From contig JAIOJX010000025.1 in the NCBI GenBank assembly GCA_022376925.1, positions 93,461,608 to 93,525,607 on the forward strand: DNA of 64,000 nt, written 5' to 3'. The stretch comes from Tragulus kanchil. Its lineage: Eukaryota > Chordata > Mammalia > Artiodactyla > Tragulidae. This document shows, in pieces, positions 14,296-25,637 of this stretch. Positions within the stretch are counted from its first letter, which is position 1; every line of letters starts with the position of its first letter. The translations under genes were made by a program, and so were the position numbers. The notes under the pieces are model-generated. The model worked only from the letters and a program-made list of their open reading frames with translations, was not told where the DNA came from and ran no database searches.

Positions 14296-14739
14296 AAGTT
14301 AGATGATACAAGGATTCTCAGAGGGGCTAAAATGGTTTGTCTTATGCCTGTAGCTGCCTATGTCCCCTCAACAGGCATTCCTATCATTAGGTGCCATTTC
14401 CAGCCAACTGCTCTCACTCACCCACGTCCTTAATGTTAAGCAGTAGACACAAAACAGCCTCAGCATAATCTAGTTCTACTGGACTGATTGTGAATTCAAA
14501 AGACTTCTTATTTCTTGTGAAAGGTACGCCTTCTCTAAACCATACAGGATCACTTTCAGTCTAGCATATATTCTTGATGAACTCCTGAATACCAGTATGT
14601 TTAATTCTCCTCAACACCGTTCTAGACTATCAGTGAGCTAAATTACAGAATTCTAAATTCTTCAGACTCCTTTTATCATCTTAATGTCCTACAGCCAGTT
14701 TTTCTAAAAATATCATACAGGACTAACATACTGAAATTC

Positions 14740-16909
14740 ATATTATCAGGATGGAAGCTGCAAGCACTCAAAGAGATTTCTGGTGGGAACACTGGCTTCC
14801 CAGGGTGATATTTTCCTATACCTTTTTTTTTAAATTCCCACTTGACACCTCTCAATCAAACTACACAAGAACCTTGGTCTGTCATTCAAAAAAAAAAAAA
14901 AAACTAAGCAGAATGTCACTGTCAAAGATATTCTAGGTAGTTAGAAGCAAGATAAGACTTCTTAAAAGGTTGAAGATATTGCTTATTATTTGTGTTCTTT
15001 TTGCCTAAAGCCAGTATAAAGAACAATGGCCAAGGACTGAATATTCTGCTGGGCACTTACATCGATATCTCCACCTCAGGAAGTATTGTATAAAACTACA
15101 TATTTTTTCAGGGGACACTTGAGATGGATGCTCAAAAAGACATTGTGGTAATTACACAAGCTTAGAACCAAAGAATCCTGGGTTCAAATTTCAGTGTTAA
15201 AGCTAAATTCCTTGACCCAGCCACTTAGTCATTTTGAGGTTCATTGAAGGCAGGAGAAGAGGACAACAGACGACCAGATGGTTAGAAGGCATCACTGAGT
15301 CAATGGACATGACTTTGAGCAAGCTCCAGGAGATGGTGAAGGACAGGGAAACCTGGTGTTCCACAGTCCATGGGGTTGCAAAGAGTTGAACATGACTGAG
15401 CAATAGAACTGAACTGAGTTCACATGTGAATTGAGGCTAACAACACGTACTTTGAAAAATATGAAGATTAAATGACACAGGTAAAACAAATATTAGTTCC
15501 TTCAGCTACTCTTTTGAGTTTTGTATTCTTTGCTTGATTTTTTTTCACTATTTGATTATAAAAAAGCCGGTGTTTTGCCATATTCTTTAACCGTTCAATT
15601 ATAAAAAGAATGGCATTTAGTCACTTTCATATATTTAGTAAACTTTTTAATAAATCTAGAAAATCACTAAAACTGGTTTAAATATGACTATGACATACCT
15701 AAATTGCCACTTTAAACATACTTCCCTTTTTGTTTAAAACATAAGGGTAACACTATTCCAACATTTAGAGCTATCAGATCATTAAGAATTAGCAAAACAT
15801 TTTGATTAGTTTAACTCTGGAAGTATTTGTCACATATTATCAGGATGGACTTTCTGGTGGGAACACTGGCTTCCCAGGGTGATATTTTCCTATACCTTTT
15901 TTTTTAAATTCCCACTTGACACCTCTCAATCAAACTACACAAGAACCTTGGTCTGTCATTCAAAAAAAAAAAAAAAACTAAGCAGAATGTCACTGTCAAA
16001 GATATTCTAGGTAGTTAGAAGCAAGATAAGACTTCTTAAAAGGTTGAAGATATTGCTTATTATTTGTGTTCTTTTTGCCTAAAGCCAGTATAAAGAACAA
16101 TGGCCAAGGACTGAATATTCTGCTGGGCACTTACATCGATATCTCCACCTCAGGAAGTATTGTATAAAACTACATATTTTTTCAGGGGACACTTGAGATG
16201 GATGCTCAAAAAGACATTGTGGTAATTACACAAGCTTAGAACCAAAGAATCCTGGGTTCAAATTTCAGTGTTAAAGCTAAATTCCTTGACCCAGCCACTT
16301 AGTCATTTTGAGGTTCATTGAAGGCAGGAGAAGAGGACAACAGACGACCAGATGGTTAGAAGGCATCACTGAGTCAATGGACATGACTTTGAGCAAGCTC
16401 CAGGAGATGGTGAAGGACAGGGAAACCTGGTGTTCCACAGTCCATGGGGTTGCAAAGAGTTGAACATGACTGAGCAATAGAACTGAACTGAGTTCACATG
16501 TGAATTGAGGCTAACAACACGTACTTTGAAAAATATGAAGATTAAATGACACAGGTAAAACAAATATTAGTTCCTTCAGCTACTCTTTTGAGTTTTGTAT
16601 TCTTTGCTTGATTTTTTTTCACTATTTGATTATAAAAAAGCCGGTGTTTTGCCATATTCTTTAACCGTTCAATTATAAAAAGAATGGCATTTAGTCACTT
16701 TCATATATTTAGTAAACTTTTTAATAAATCTAGAAAATCACTAAAACTGGTTTAAATATGACTATGACATACCTAAATTGCCACTTTAAACATACTTCCC
16801 TTTTTGTTTAAAACATAAGGGTAACACTATTCCAACATTTAGAGCTATCAGATCATTAAGAATTAGCAAAACATTTTGATTAGTTTAACTCTGGAAGTAT
16901 TTGTCACAT
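14740..16909 (+). repeat. Tandem duplication 5, unit about 1074 bp
   Basis: Copy 1 is 14740-15835 and copy 2 is 15834-16909, with a 2-base overlap at the seam. Copy 2 lacks 22 bases just after its start (the aagctgcaagcactcaaaga region at about 14756-14777), so the mismatch is concentrated at the seam. The rest matches base for base as far as I compared, including poly(A) and poly(T) runs. Confidence 0.95.
15248..15418 (+). mobile_element. BovB/ART2A 3'-end fragment (copy at 16322-16492)
   Basis: Diagnostic ruminant motifs are present in order: gatggttagaaggcatcact, gagcaagctccaggagatgg, cacagtccatggggttgcaa, agttgaacatgactgagcaa. This is the shared 3' end of BovB and its dependent SINEs. 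It is repeated only because it lies inside tandem duplication 5. Confidence 0.85.
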
Positions 16910-18776
16910 CAAATATGATTTTTAAAATATAAAGTTAAATGCTAATTAAAATATTACCAATTCAAAAAAGGAAGAAAGGAGAATTGGTAACTTTACACGA
17001 ATATTTAAAACTTAGCTATGGTAAAAGATTTTATATGCAAATTAAGAGAGGTGATACAACTGACAAAATATTGGAATCTGGAAAAATAGGAAAAACACCT
17101 ACAAATCAGTTACAACAAATGAACACAACAGAGAGCTTTGTCAAACTGCACAAGCAAGCATCATGAACGTATGAAAAACATGCCCACTCCAGAAACAAAT
17201 CTCTACTCCTCACAGCTGAATACTGTTGTAGACCTTCCAGATTTTCACAGGGGCTGAGTTAGGAGTTTTACACTAAGAATAGGAAGAGAAGACTTCACTT
17301 GCATTAAACTTAAAAAAAAAAAACTTCAGGCCAGGTGATGTGTGCCCAGGAGGGAGGGAGGGAGGGAGGAGGGAGAGCGAAACACGGTGGGTGCGCATGC
17401 CAGAAGCAGCGTGCAGATAAGCGAGGCAGGGTCGCTGGGAGAAGTCTTTATAGAAGCCATGGAATGCCCACAAGAGTAGGTTCGATGTAAACCCTTGCCA
17501 GAGAGTGCTATATTCAGCAAAGTATGGACTTTCCAGATCCTATCAGTTCCTACTTCTCCTGATTTTCTGCAGATTATCTGGCAGAAATAGAATCTTTCAG
17601 GGGTGGAAAGAAGCAAAATTCAGATCACAACTCCCTTCTTCGTAGGTCTGTGAGGCTAAATATAAAAAGCACAGGAAAAATTAGTTCCTTCAGCTACTCT
17701 TTTGAGTTTTGTATTCTTTGCTTGATTTTTTTTCACTATTTGATTATAAAAAAGCCGGTGTTTTGCCATATTCTTTAACCGTTCAATTATAAAAAGAATG
17801 GCATTTAGTCACTTTCATATATTTAGTAAACTTTTTAATAAATCTAGAAAATCACTAAAACTGGTTTAAATATGACTATGACATACCTAAATTGCCACTT
17901 TAAACATACTTCCCTTTTTGTTTAAAACATAAGGGTAACACTATTCCAACATTTAGAGCTATCAGATCATTAAGAATTAGCAAAACATTTTGATTAGTTT
18001 AACTCTGGAAGTATTTGTCACATCAAATATGATTTTTAAAATATAAAGTTAAATGCTAATTAAAATATTACCAATTCAAAAAAGGAAGAAAGGAGAATTG
18101 GTAACTTTACACGAATATTTAAAACTTAGCTATGGTAAAAGATTTTATATGCAAATTAAGAGAGGTGATACAACTGACAAAATATTGGAATCTGGAAAAA
18201 TAGGAAAAACACCTACAAATCAGTTACAACAAATGAACACAACAGAGAGCTTTGTCAAACTGCACAAGCAAGCATCATGAACGTATGAAAAACATGCCCA
18301 CTCCAGAAACAAATCTCTACTCCTCACAGCTGAATACTGTTGTAGACCTTCCAGATTTTCACAGGGGCTGAGTTAGGAGTTTTACACTAAGAATAGGAAG
18401 AGAAGACTTCACTTGCATTAAACTTAAAAAAAAAAAACTTCAGGCCAGGTGATGTGTGCCCAGGAGGGAGGGAGGGAGGGAGGGAGGGAGAGCGAAACAC
18501 GGTGTGTGCGCATGCCAGAAGCAGCGTGCAGATAAGCGAGGCAGGGTCGCTGGGAGAAGTCTTTATAGAAGCCATGGAATGCCCACAAGAGTAGGTTCGA
18601 TGTAAACCCTTGCCAGAGAGTGCTATATTCAGCAAAGTATGGACTTTCCAGATCCTATCAGTTCCTACTTCTCCCTGATTTTCTGCAGATTATCTGGCAG
18701 AAATAGAATCTTTCAGGGGTGGAAAGAAGCAAAAATTCAGATCACAACTCCCTTCTTCGCGTAGGTCTGTGAGGCT
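16566..18776 (+). repeat. Tandem duplication 6, unit about 1114-1119 bp, chained to duplication 5
   Basis: Copy 1 is 16566-17657 and copy 2 is 17680-18776. The filler at 17658-17679 (ending agcacaggaaaa) resembles the sequence left of copy 1 (acacaggtaaaacaaat) with indels. The copies differ by small indels: the ggga tract is longer in copy 2, and there are one- or two-base changes near the right end. The left ~340 bp also occurs in duplication 5, giving three occurrences (from 15492, 16566 and 17680). Confidence 0.95.
17348..17377. repeat. (GGGA)n microsatellite (copy at about 18463-18491)
   Basis: Short purine tetranucleotide tract. It differs in length and interruption between the two duplicate copies. 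Confidence 0.9.
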
Positions 18777-19660
18777 GATAAGGAGGAAACTTTCCACTGT
18801 AAACATTAGAATAATGATTATTCCATGAGACTAGGCTTTTTAAATTTGCGTTAAGCCTGCATTTGCAACTTGAATAAACTGTGCCTACTGAATCGAGGAG
18901 GGTCCCCAGAGCTGAAACAGATGATGTCACATGATGACCTTGCCACCTGATATAAAGCTCTGTGTGGACAGAAAATACTGGAAGTTCATGTGACTGAACT
19001 CTGGTACCTGCTTGGCTCCTGAAAGTATCTGTATTTGCAACTGCCGCTCGTCCAGAGGCTCCAAAGCTGCCCCATATTTTAGAATCAACGACATCAGACC
19101 TTTCAGAGGTTGTGGCCGCAGGGCCCCAGGTGATTCCTCTTCTGTTTATTTAGACCCGGTGAGGCAGAAATCTAAAATGGCCCTGGAGCTTCCCGGCCCC
19201 TTAGCACATACCTCCCTCAGTTACTCGATCAAGCACAGCTGTGGGGGTGATTTTTGTAATTAAGATCCCAGATCAGAGGACCTTAAAATAGAAAGATCAT
19301 CTGCGTGGGCCAGACCACATCACATGAGCCATTTAAAAGGTAGCGTTTTCTCCAGCCGGTACCGGAAGTCAGCGAGACACGTTCTGTTTGGCCTGAGAGA
19401 AAGCAAGCGTTCCATTTGGCTGGCTGGCAAGGAAGAGGCCACTTGGCAAGGAACTGGGACACCCTCGAGGGGCTGGGAGTCTCCTCAATTGATGAGGAGA
19501 AGGAAAAACAGCAACTCAGCCCTGTGATGGCAAGAAACACTGCCAACAGTGAGTGAGTTGGGAAGAGGACTCCCAAACTCAGGTGAGAACTGAAGCTTGG
19601 ATCAACACCTTGATTTCAGTGAGGCAAGGCATGGAGAGTCCAGACACTGAACCTATAGGT
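18777..19660. other. Unique, relatively GC-rich stretch with no recognised gene
   Basis: From about 19000 to 19560 the sequence is richer in G+C and in CpG than its surroundings (for example gccgctcgtcc, gtggccgcaggg, acccggtgagg). It is single copy and matches no transposon I recognise. Open frames at 19012-19263 and 19283-19576 lack known domains. It could be an old regulatory element or a decayed exon; I cannot tell. Confidence 0.35.
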
Positions 19661-19667
19661 CTGGCGG

Positions 19668-19866
19668 CAGCACATTGGTAAAGAGTCCACCTGCCAATGC
19701 AGGCATTCAAAGAGATTCTTGTACCAACTGTAGGTCAGGAAGACAGTCAGGAGGAGGAAATGACTAACTGCTCCAGGATTCTTGCCTGAAAAATTCCATG
19801 AACAGAGGAGCCCCGTGAGCCACAGTCCAAAGGGTCACAGAGTCGAAGGTGACTGAGTACACACAA
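19668..19866 (+). mobile_element. Diverged Bov-tA-type SINE
   Basis: The order matches a Bov-tA: tRNA-derived head (ttggtaaagagtccacctgc, caatgcaggcattc), then the ruminant body (ggattcttgcctgaaaaatt, cagaggagccccgtgagcca, gggtcacagagtcgaaggtg, actgagtacacac). Many substitutions suggest an old copy. Confidence 0.8.
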
Positions 19867-20640
19867 TAGCAGAAAGTAAGATGACAAATGTGTACTATTT
19901 TAAGTTGCTGAGTCTCTGGTAACCTGTTACATTGCAATGGAAAATTAATACAGCTTTCAATTAAGAATTCGAAATTACCAAAGACCAGTTGCAAAGTCAA
20001 GGAATTGTTTCTGTCTTTGTCATCCAAGTCAAGACACGGGAAGCCTTCCATTCTGGAGTATCCATTTTCCTGAAGCATCTGATGATAGCTTTCGTGGGTA
20101 AGTACCTGAGACACTTTAATATTGAACATCAGTGTTTTCAGTTGTGCTGGGTATCTCCTCTCTGCTCTTTACTCTGAATCATTCTGCTCTAAGCACTTGG
20201 TGGCCGACCTGGACAGGTGGGTACCACAGCCCCTGGAGCTGTGCTGCTGCCATACATTGCTGTCGGCCTGTCCATGGGCTGCCTGGAGACGGGTGGCAGG
20301 GAGAAAAGAAGGGAAGCCTGGGATATTTCCTGGACTGGTCGCATGCCTAGGCCTTGTGCTGGCTGTGTCATACTGAACCCAGCTAGAACCCCTGCCAGGT
20401 AGGCATCTCCCTTAGGAGGCTCCTGGTTACTCCTCCTGCCCTTGACAGCTCAGACTTAAGATTGATGTGCTGGGGACCCCACCGTCACCAGACCTCGGGT
20501 CCTGCTCTACTGCTTTGTTATTACCCTAAAGCCTACCTATACCTGTGTAAATCACTTTATAGATTTCTCCTCAATTACACCATTTATAAATGCCAACTGT
20601 TTCTTGCCAGAATTTGACTGTTAGAGGAGTCAAAAGTGTC
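19867..20640. other. Unassigned unique sequence
   Basis: Nothing recognised. Several overlapping open frames on both strands between 20122 and 20402 reflect locally higher GC, not a gene. Confidence 0.45.
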
Positions 20641-21164
20641 CACTTTTAAGTGATAAAAAATGTGGGGCTTAAGATACATTTCTCTATCTCTTGGCTAGCT
20701 ATGTCCAGCTGTTCCCTTTGACCTTTCCTTTTGTTATTCTTACCTCCGTTTAGAGAGAATATTGCATAAAATTGGAAAATCATTTGTTGGTGTAAATAAT
20801 GTAGATGATAGCATATCAGATTTTCTTTATGATAAAGTGTCAGTTTCAGTAAAGGAGAAGCCTCCTCATGTGAAGTAGGCACCAAGTGTTTACAGATGTC
20901 TTCAGGTACCCATGCTTCTCAGGGCTCTTAGGACAAACGTTTAATGAAATGCTGTGCCTTATCTTCCCTATTTGCAAAATGGGACAATTAGTATTATTTT
21001 CTCTTGTTCAGAATTAGATTTCATATATAAATGGTTATACTTTAGTATTTTTTCATACTGTTGCTATTAAAAGTAATAGCTAAGGTATATTGCATTAACT
21101 GCATACTAGTCATAATTCTGAGTTTCTTAGATAAATTTTTATTATTTCTTATTACTCTTCACAA

Positions 21165-21490
21165 CAGATCTATGTTGGAAATATTATAATCCTGCTCACT
21201 GTACATATGAAAGCTAAAATGCAATTTATAGATAAAATGAAATGCAAAGAGGTTAAATGCCTGCAGTTAGGGAGACCTGGTTTCAGTCCCTAGGTGGGGA
21301 ACATCGCCTGGAGAAGGGAATGGTTACCCACTCCAATATTCTTGCCTGGAGAATTCCCTGGACAGAGGAGCCTGGCAGACTACAGTCCATGGGGTCACAT
21401 AGTGTCGGACATGACTGAGCGACTTTGACTTTTAAGTACATATAGCTAGTTGGTAGTGTCAACAAGATTCAAACCTACTTAAACTCCGTG
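21165..21490 (-). mobile_element. MIR SINE remnant split by a Bov SINE (copy at 22288-22613)
   Basis: Antisense MIR order is visible: cttcacaacagatctatg, a degraded acagatgagg block, gcaaagaggttaaatg, then after the insertion tagctagttggtagtgtcaa and gattcaaacctac. The Bov SINE at about 21262-21433 interrupts it, so the MIR was there first. Confidence 0.6.
21262..21433 (+). mobile_element. Bov-tA/Bov-A2 SINE inside MIR (copy at 22385-22556)
   Basis: Diagnostic strings in order: ctggtttcagtccctaggtg, cctggagaagggaatggtta, cccactccaatattcttgcc, tggacagaggagcctggcag, ctacagtccatggggtcaca, gacatgactgagcgactttg. This is the ruminant-specific BovA body. Confidence 0.9.
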
Positions 21491-22890
21491 TGATCTACTT
21501 ACCCTACAAGTTAAATAAGGCTTCCTTATTGTACACAAAATGCTAGTGACAAAAAAATAGGGGCCATTATCAGGATGTTGGATACAACTTCAACAAAAGC
21601 TAGGGATTTTCTCATTATGGCCTATCTATTGGCCCTTACTAAGTGTTATTCATTCAGGCTTCTAAAGTGTTACGTGATACCTGCCTCAAAAGAGCAAATC
21701 TTCTCTTGCCAGGGGTGGAGTATTAAGTTGAAGGGACAATTACTTATAGGAGAAAATAAGGTTCACTTTTAAGTGATAAAAAATGTGGGGCTTAAGATAC
21801 ATTTCTCTATCTCTTGGCTAGCTATGTCCAGCTGTTCCCTTTGACCTTTCCTTTTGTTATTCTTACCTCCGTTTAGAGAGAATATTGCATAAAATTGGAA
21901 AATCATTTGTTGGTGTAAATAATGTAGATGATAGCATATCAGATTTTCTTTATGATAAAGTGTCAGTTTCAGTAAAGGAGAAGCCTCCTCATGTGAAGTA
22001 GGCACCAAGTGTTTACAGATGTCTTCAGGTACCCATGCTTCTCAGGGCTCTTAGGACAAACGTTTAATGAAATGCTGTGCCTTATCTTCCCTATTTGCAA
22101 AATGGGACAATTAGTATTATTTTCTCTTGTTCAGAATTAGATTTCATATATAAATGGTTATACTTTAGTATTTTTTCATACTGTTGCTATTAAAAGTAAT
22201 AGCTAAGGTATATTGCATTAACTGCATACTAGTCATAATTCTGAGTTTCTTAGATAAATTTTTATTATTTCTTATTACTCTTCACAACAGATCTATGTTG
22301 GAAATATTATAATCCTGCTCACTGTACATATGAAAGCTAAAATGCAATTTATAGATAAAATGAAATGCAAAGAGGTTAAATGCCTGCAGTTAGGGAGACC
22401 TGGTTTCAGTCCCTAGGTGGGGAACATCGCCTGGAGAAGGGAATGGTTACCCACTCCAATATTCTTGCCTGGAGAATTCCCTGGACAGAGGAGCCTGGCA
22501 GACTACAGTCCATGGGGTCACATAGTGTCGGACATGACTGAGCGACTTTGACTTTTAAGTACATATAGCTAGTTGGTAGTGTCAACAAGATTCAAACCTA
22601 CTTAAACTCCGTGTGATCTACTTACCCTACAAGTTAAATAAGGCTTCCTTATTGTACACAAAATGCTAGTGACAAAAAAATAGGGGCCATTATCAGGATG
22701 TTGGATACAACTTCAACAAAAGCTAGGGATTTTCTCATTATGGCCTATCTATTGGCCCTTACTAAGTGTTATTCATTCAGGCTTCTAAAGTGTTACGTGA
22801 TACCTGCCTCAAAAGAGCAAATCTTCTCTTGCCAGGGGTGGAGTATTAAGTTGAAGGGACAATTACTTATAGGAGAAAATAAGGTTCACT

Positions 22891-24165
22891 CAAATGTATT
22901 TCCTCTAAATAGTTTGGAAAATGGGAAGGAATTACAAAAAAACATGTTAAAGTATCAAAATATCCATTCATAGTCCATACAAATCTCATATTCACAATGA
23001 CAAGTAACTTTATGCCAAGAGTACAGAAAATAGGAGAATACTTACTGAAACTCTATAAAATTACTTCCCATTTTCTGGGGAAAGATAAAAAGATCTGGGT
23101 GTATGAAGGCATTTTTTTTATGTGCAATCTGAAGTACAGTTAACACAAATCAATCAAAAGTTATTTCCTATCTCAGCAAATGAGCTTGCTTTCTACCTTC
23201 ACAAAGTGTTTTAATAATTAATCATTAAGTTAAATTTTTATGAACTTTAGAAATTTAGCTCAAAATATATGAAAAAGCCTTGAACATATTATAAAGTAAT
23301 TAATACAGTTATTGGAAGGTTTGAATTTTTCATTATAGCCTCCTTTGTGAAAGAACCAAGGCCTGGTACAACCTGTTTTCTCCCTTGAAGGTGAAACGTT
23401 CATTTAAAGATAGTGATTCTACTAACATTGGCCAACTGTATGGATTGAGACATTTAAAACAATTACAAATTTATAAGTGATGTAATCATTTCATTTTAAG
23501 AAGGTTTTTGACTTATCTTCCAAGGTGTTATATTGTAACAGAATAGAAACCATCAGCAATTTTAATATGGACAAAGAAGGAAAGGAAGACAGGCAGAGTG
23601 TGTTAATACTTCTCTGAGAAAAACATCTGAAATGCTAAAAAGATAAGCACGGATAACTTGGCAGATAAATTCTCAATTTTAAAAAAGCAAAAACAGATTA
23701 TATCTCCTTCTGAGAACTTTCCAGGGCATAATAACCATCTTTGCCTGTAATTGGGGTAATTTTTCTACACTAGGTCAAATGTCAATCAGAATCTTAATCC
23801 AAAGACCATTATAGGCTGAAATTAAATTAAAAGGCCCATTCTTTCATTCAGTAGGCATAAATTAATCACCTGCACCAAGCATCTATATGAAATGTAGGTA
23901 TGTTGAAAATGTGAATGACCCACAGCCTAATCTTTGATAGATTCCCAGATATATAAACCACAAAACACAGCAATATCAAAAAGGCCACAGTAAAGATATT
24001 ATCGATTACTACAGTCGCCCACAAGATGAGGCTCTGACCCTCTTTCTAGAGTTCAAACTTGAAGTTAGAGGTTGGAAACGGGAAAATACAGTGCATAGAA
24101 TGTCACAGTGTATATCTGCACTCCTGTGTAGTTCTAGTATCCTGTATTTTAATGTCACAAATTAT
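22891..24165. other. Unassigned AT-rich unique sequence
   Basis: No exon or recognisable repeat was seen in about 1.27 kb. Confidence 0.5.
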
Positions 24166-24167
24166 TT

Positions 24168-24382
24168 GTAGACATTGTGACTCAGAAGGTAAAGAATCTG
24201 CCTGCAATGCAGGAGTCTGGGGTTCAATCCCTGGGTTGGGAAGATATCCTGGAAAAGGGAATAGAAATCCACTCCAGTATTTCTGCCTGGAAAATCCCAT
24301 GGACTGAGGAACCTGGTGGGCTACAGTCCATGGGATCAGCAAGAGTCAGACATGACTGAACAACTAAAACTTTCACTTTCAG
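24168..24382 (+). mobile_element. Bov-tA SINE
   Basis: Full order: gactcagaaggtaaagaatc, tgcctgcaatgcagg, ggttcaatccctgggttggg (Pol III B-box-like), cactccagtatttctgcctg, gaggaacctggtgggctaca, gagtcagacatgactgaaca, ending with a ctttcactttc tail. Confidence 0.92.
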
Positions 24383-24988
24383 ACATATTATATCATAATA
24401 TTGGTAAGGTTGAATGTCCATTCTCAGGCGTCCATTGGTGAGATGTGATCATTTTAAATGGGTAGTACCATGAAAAAAAAATTGTGTGCATTAACACTAA
24501 AAAGAAATAGTACAATATTTATTATATAAAACATGAATCAGTAGAATATGAGGAGATGATATATGTTGAAATATGATATGTAAAAATGAACCTCTTTTAT
24601 ACAAAACCTCTAAATCATGTTTGGAACCAGTAGTTGAGGGCAGTACGTCATGACCTAAAATAATGTTTTAGAGTCTACATTTTTATAGAAAAAAAATGTG
24701 GAGCCATGTTTCCTTTCACTTTGACCTATGGAGTGTGTGATCTCTGAAATATTAAGCCATGCCAAAGAATCCTGTATGTCAGGGTAGGATTAAAAAAAAA
24801 AGTCGGGTTGTGAACACAAAACAGTTCTGAGTGGAGAAGGCATGTGGGTCCAAACAGGTGTGAAACTGAAATGTTAGTTGCTTGTTGTGCTGACCTTGGG
24901 GTTCTGACAAAATCTACCCTGAGGTGGGGCTCAGACTGCCCCATAGGAATTACAGTGTGGGGGTGGGGCATCCTTACACAACCATATA

Positions 24989-25197
24989 TATGCGGGGGCG
25001 GGGGTTGGGTTGGGGAGGGAGGGGAGCGGGCGGGCCACTTCCATTGGTCTTTCATTCCTCTATTTTCATCCGTCTTTGTTCTTTGGCTCCTGTGGGCCTC
25101 CCACCGCGGTGGCGTCTGTCGTTGCAGAGCGCCGGCTCTGGGCGCATGCGCTCCAGAGCTCTGGCTCGGTAATTGGACACATCAGTCCAGCCGCTCT
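24989..25197 (-). mobile_element. Truncated CHR-type SINE (copy at about 26074-26275)
   Basis: The antisense body matches the six longer CHR elements of this window: ccacttc(c/t)attggtctttc, ttcatccgtctttgttcttt, ggctcctgtgggcctccca, gcagagcgccggctctggg, ggacacatcagtccagccgc. It stops there and joins BovB directly, losing the tRNA-like head. No target duplication is visible, so deletion or 5' truncation at the BovB junction is likely. Confidence 0.8.
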
Positions 25198-25637
25198 CCC
25201 AGCAATCTTAATTCCAGCTTGCAGTTCATCCAGCTCAGAATTTCACATGGTGTACTCTGCATATAAGTTAAGTAAACCAGGTGATAAACAGCCTTGTCAT
25301 ACTCCTTTCTCAATTTTAAAGTAGTCAGTTGTTTAGGTCCAGTCAGAACTGTTAAGGTTCTAACAGTTGCTTCTTGACCTGCATATAGGTTTCTCAGGAT
25401 ACAGGTAAGGGGGTCTGGTATCCCCATCCCTTTAAGAGTTTTCCACAGTTTGTTTTGATCCACATAGTCGAAGGCTTTAGTGTAGTCAATGAAACAGAGG
25501 TAGATGTTTTCTGTAATTCCCTTGCTTTCTCTGTGATCTAGTGAATGTTGACAATTTGATCTCTGATTCCTCTGCCTTTTCTAAACCCAAAATTGAACGT
25601 CTGAAAGTTCTCAGTTCATGTAACACTGAAGCCTAGC
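25198..25637 (-). mobile_element. BovB LINE, extra copy of the RT segment (duplication 8)
   Basis: Same sequence as 26276-26716. The minus-strand frame gives a recognisable RTE-type reverse transcriptase stretch (MDQNKLWKTLKGMGIPD, then NLYAGQEATVRT). Confidence 0.85.

Larger units (their letters stand above)
20641..22890 (+). repeat. Tandem duplication 7, unit 1123 bp
   Basis: Copy 1 is 20641-21763 and copy 2 is 21764-22890. The offset stays at 1123 with no indel noticed. The seam has microhomology: ggttcact is common to the right end of the unit and the string cactttt opens it. It contains a Bov SINE and MIR remnants, which are therefore also doubled. Confidence 0.95.
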
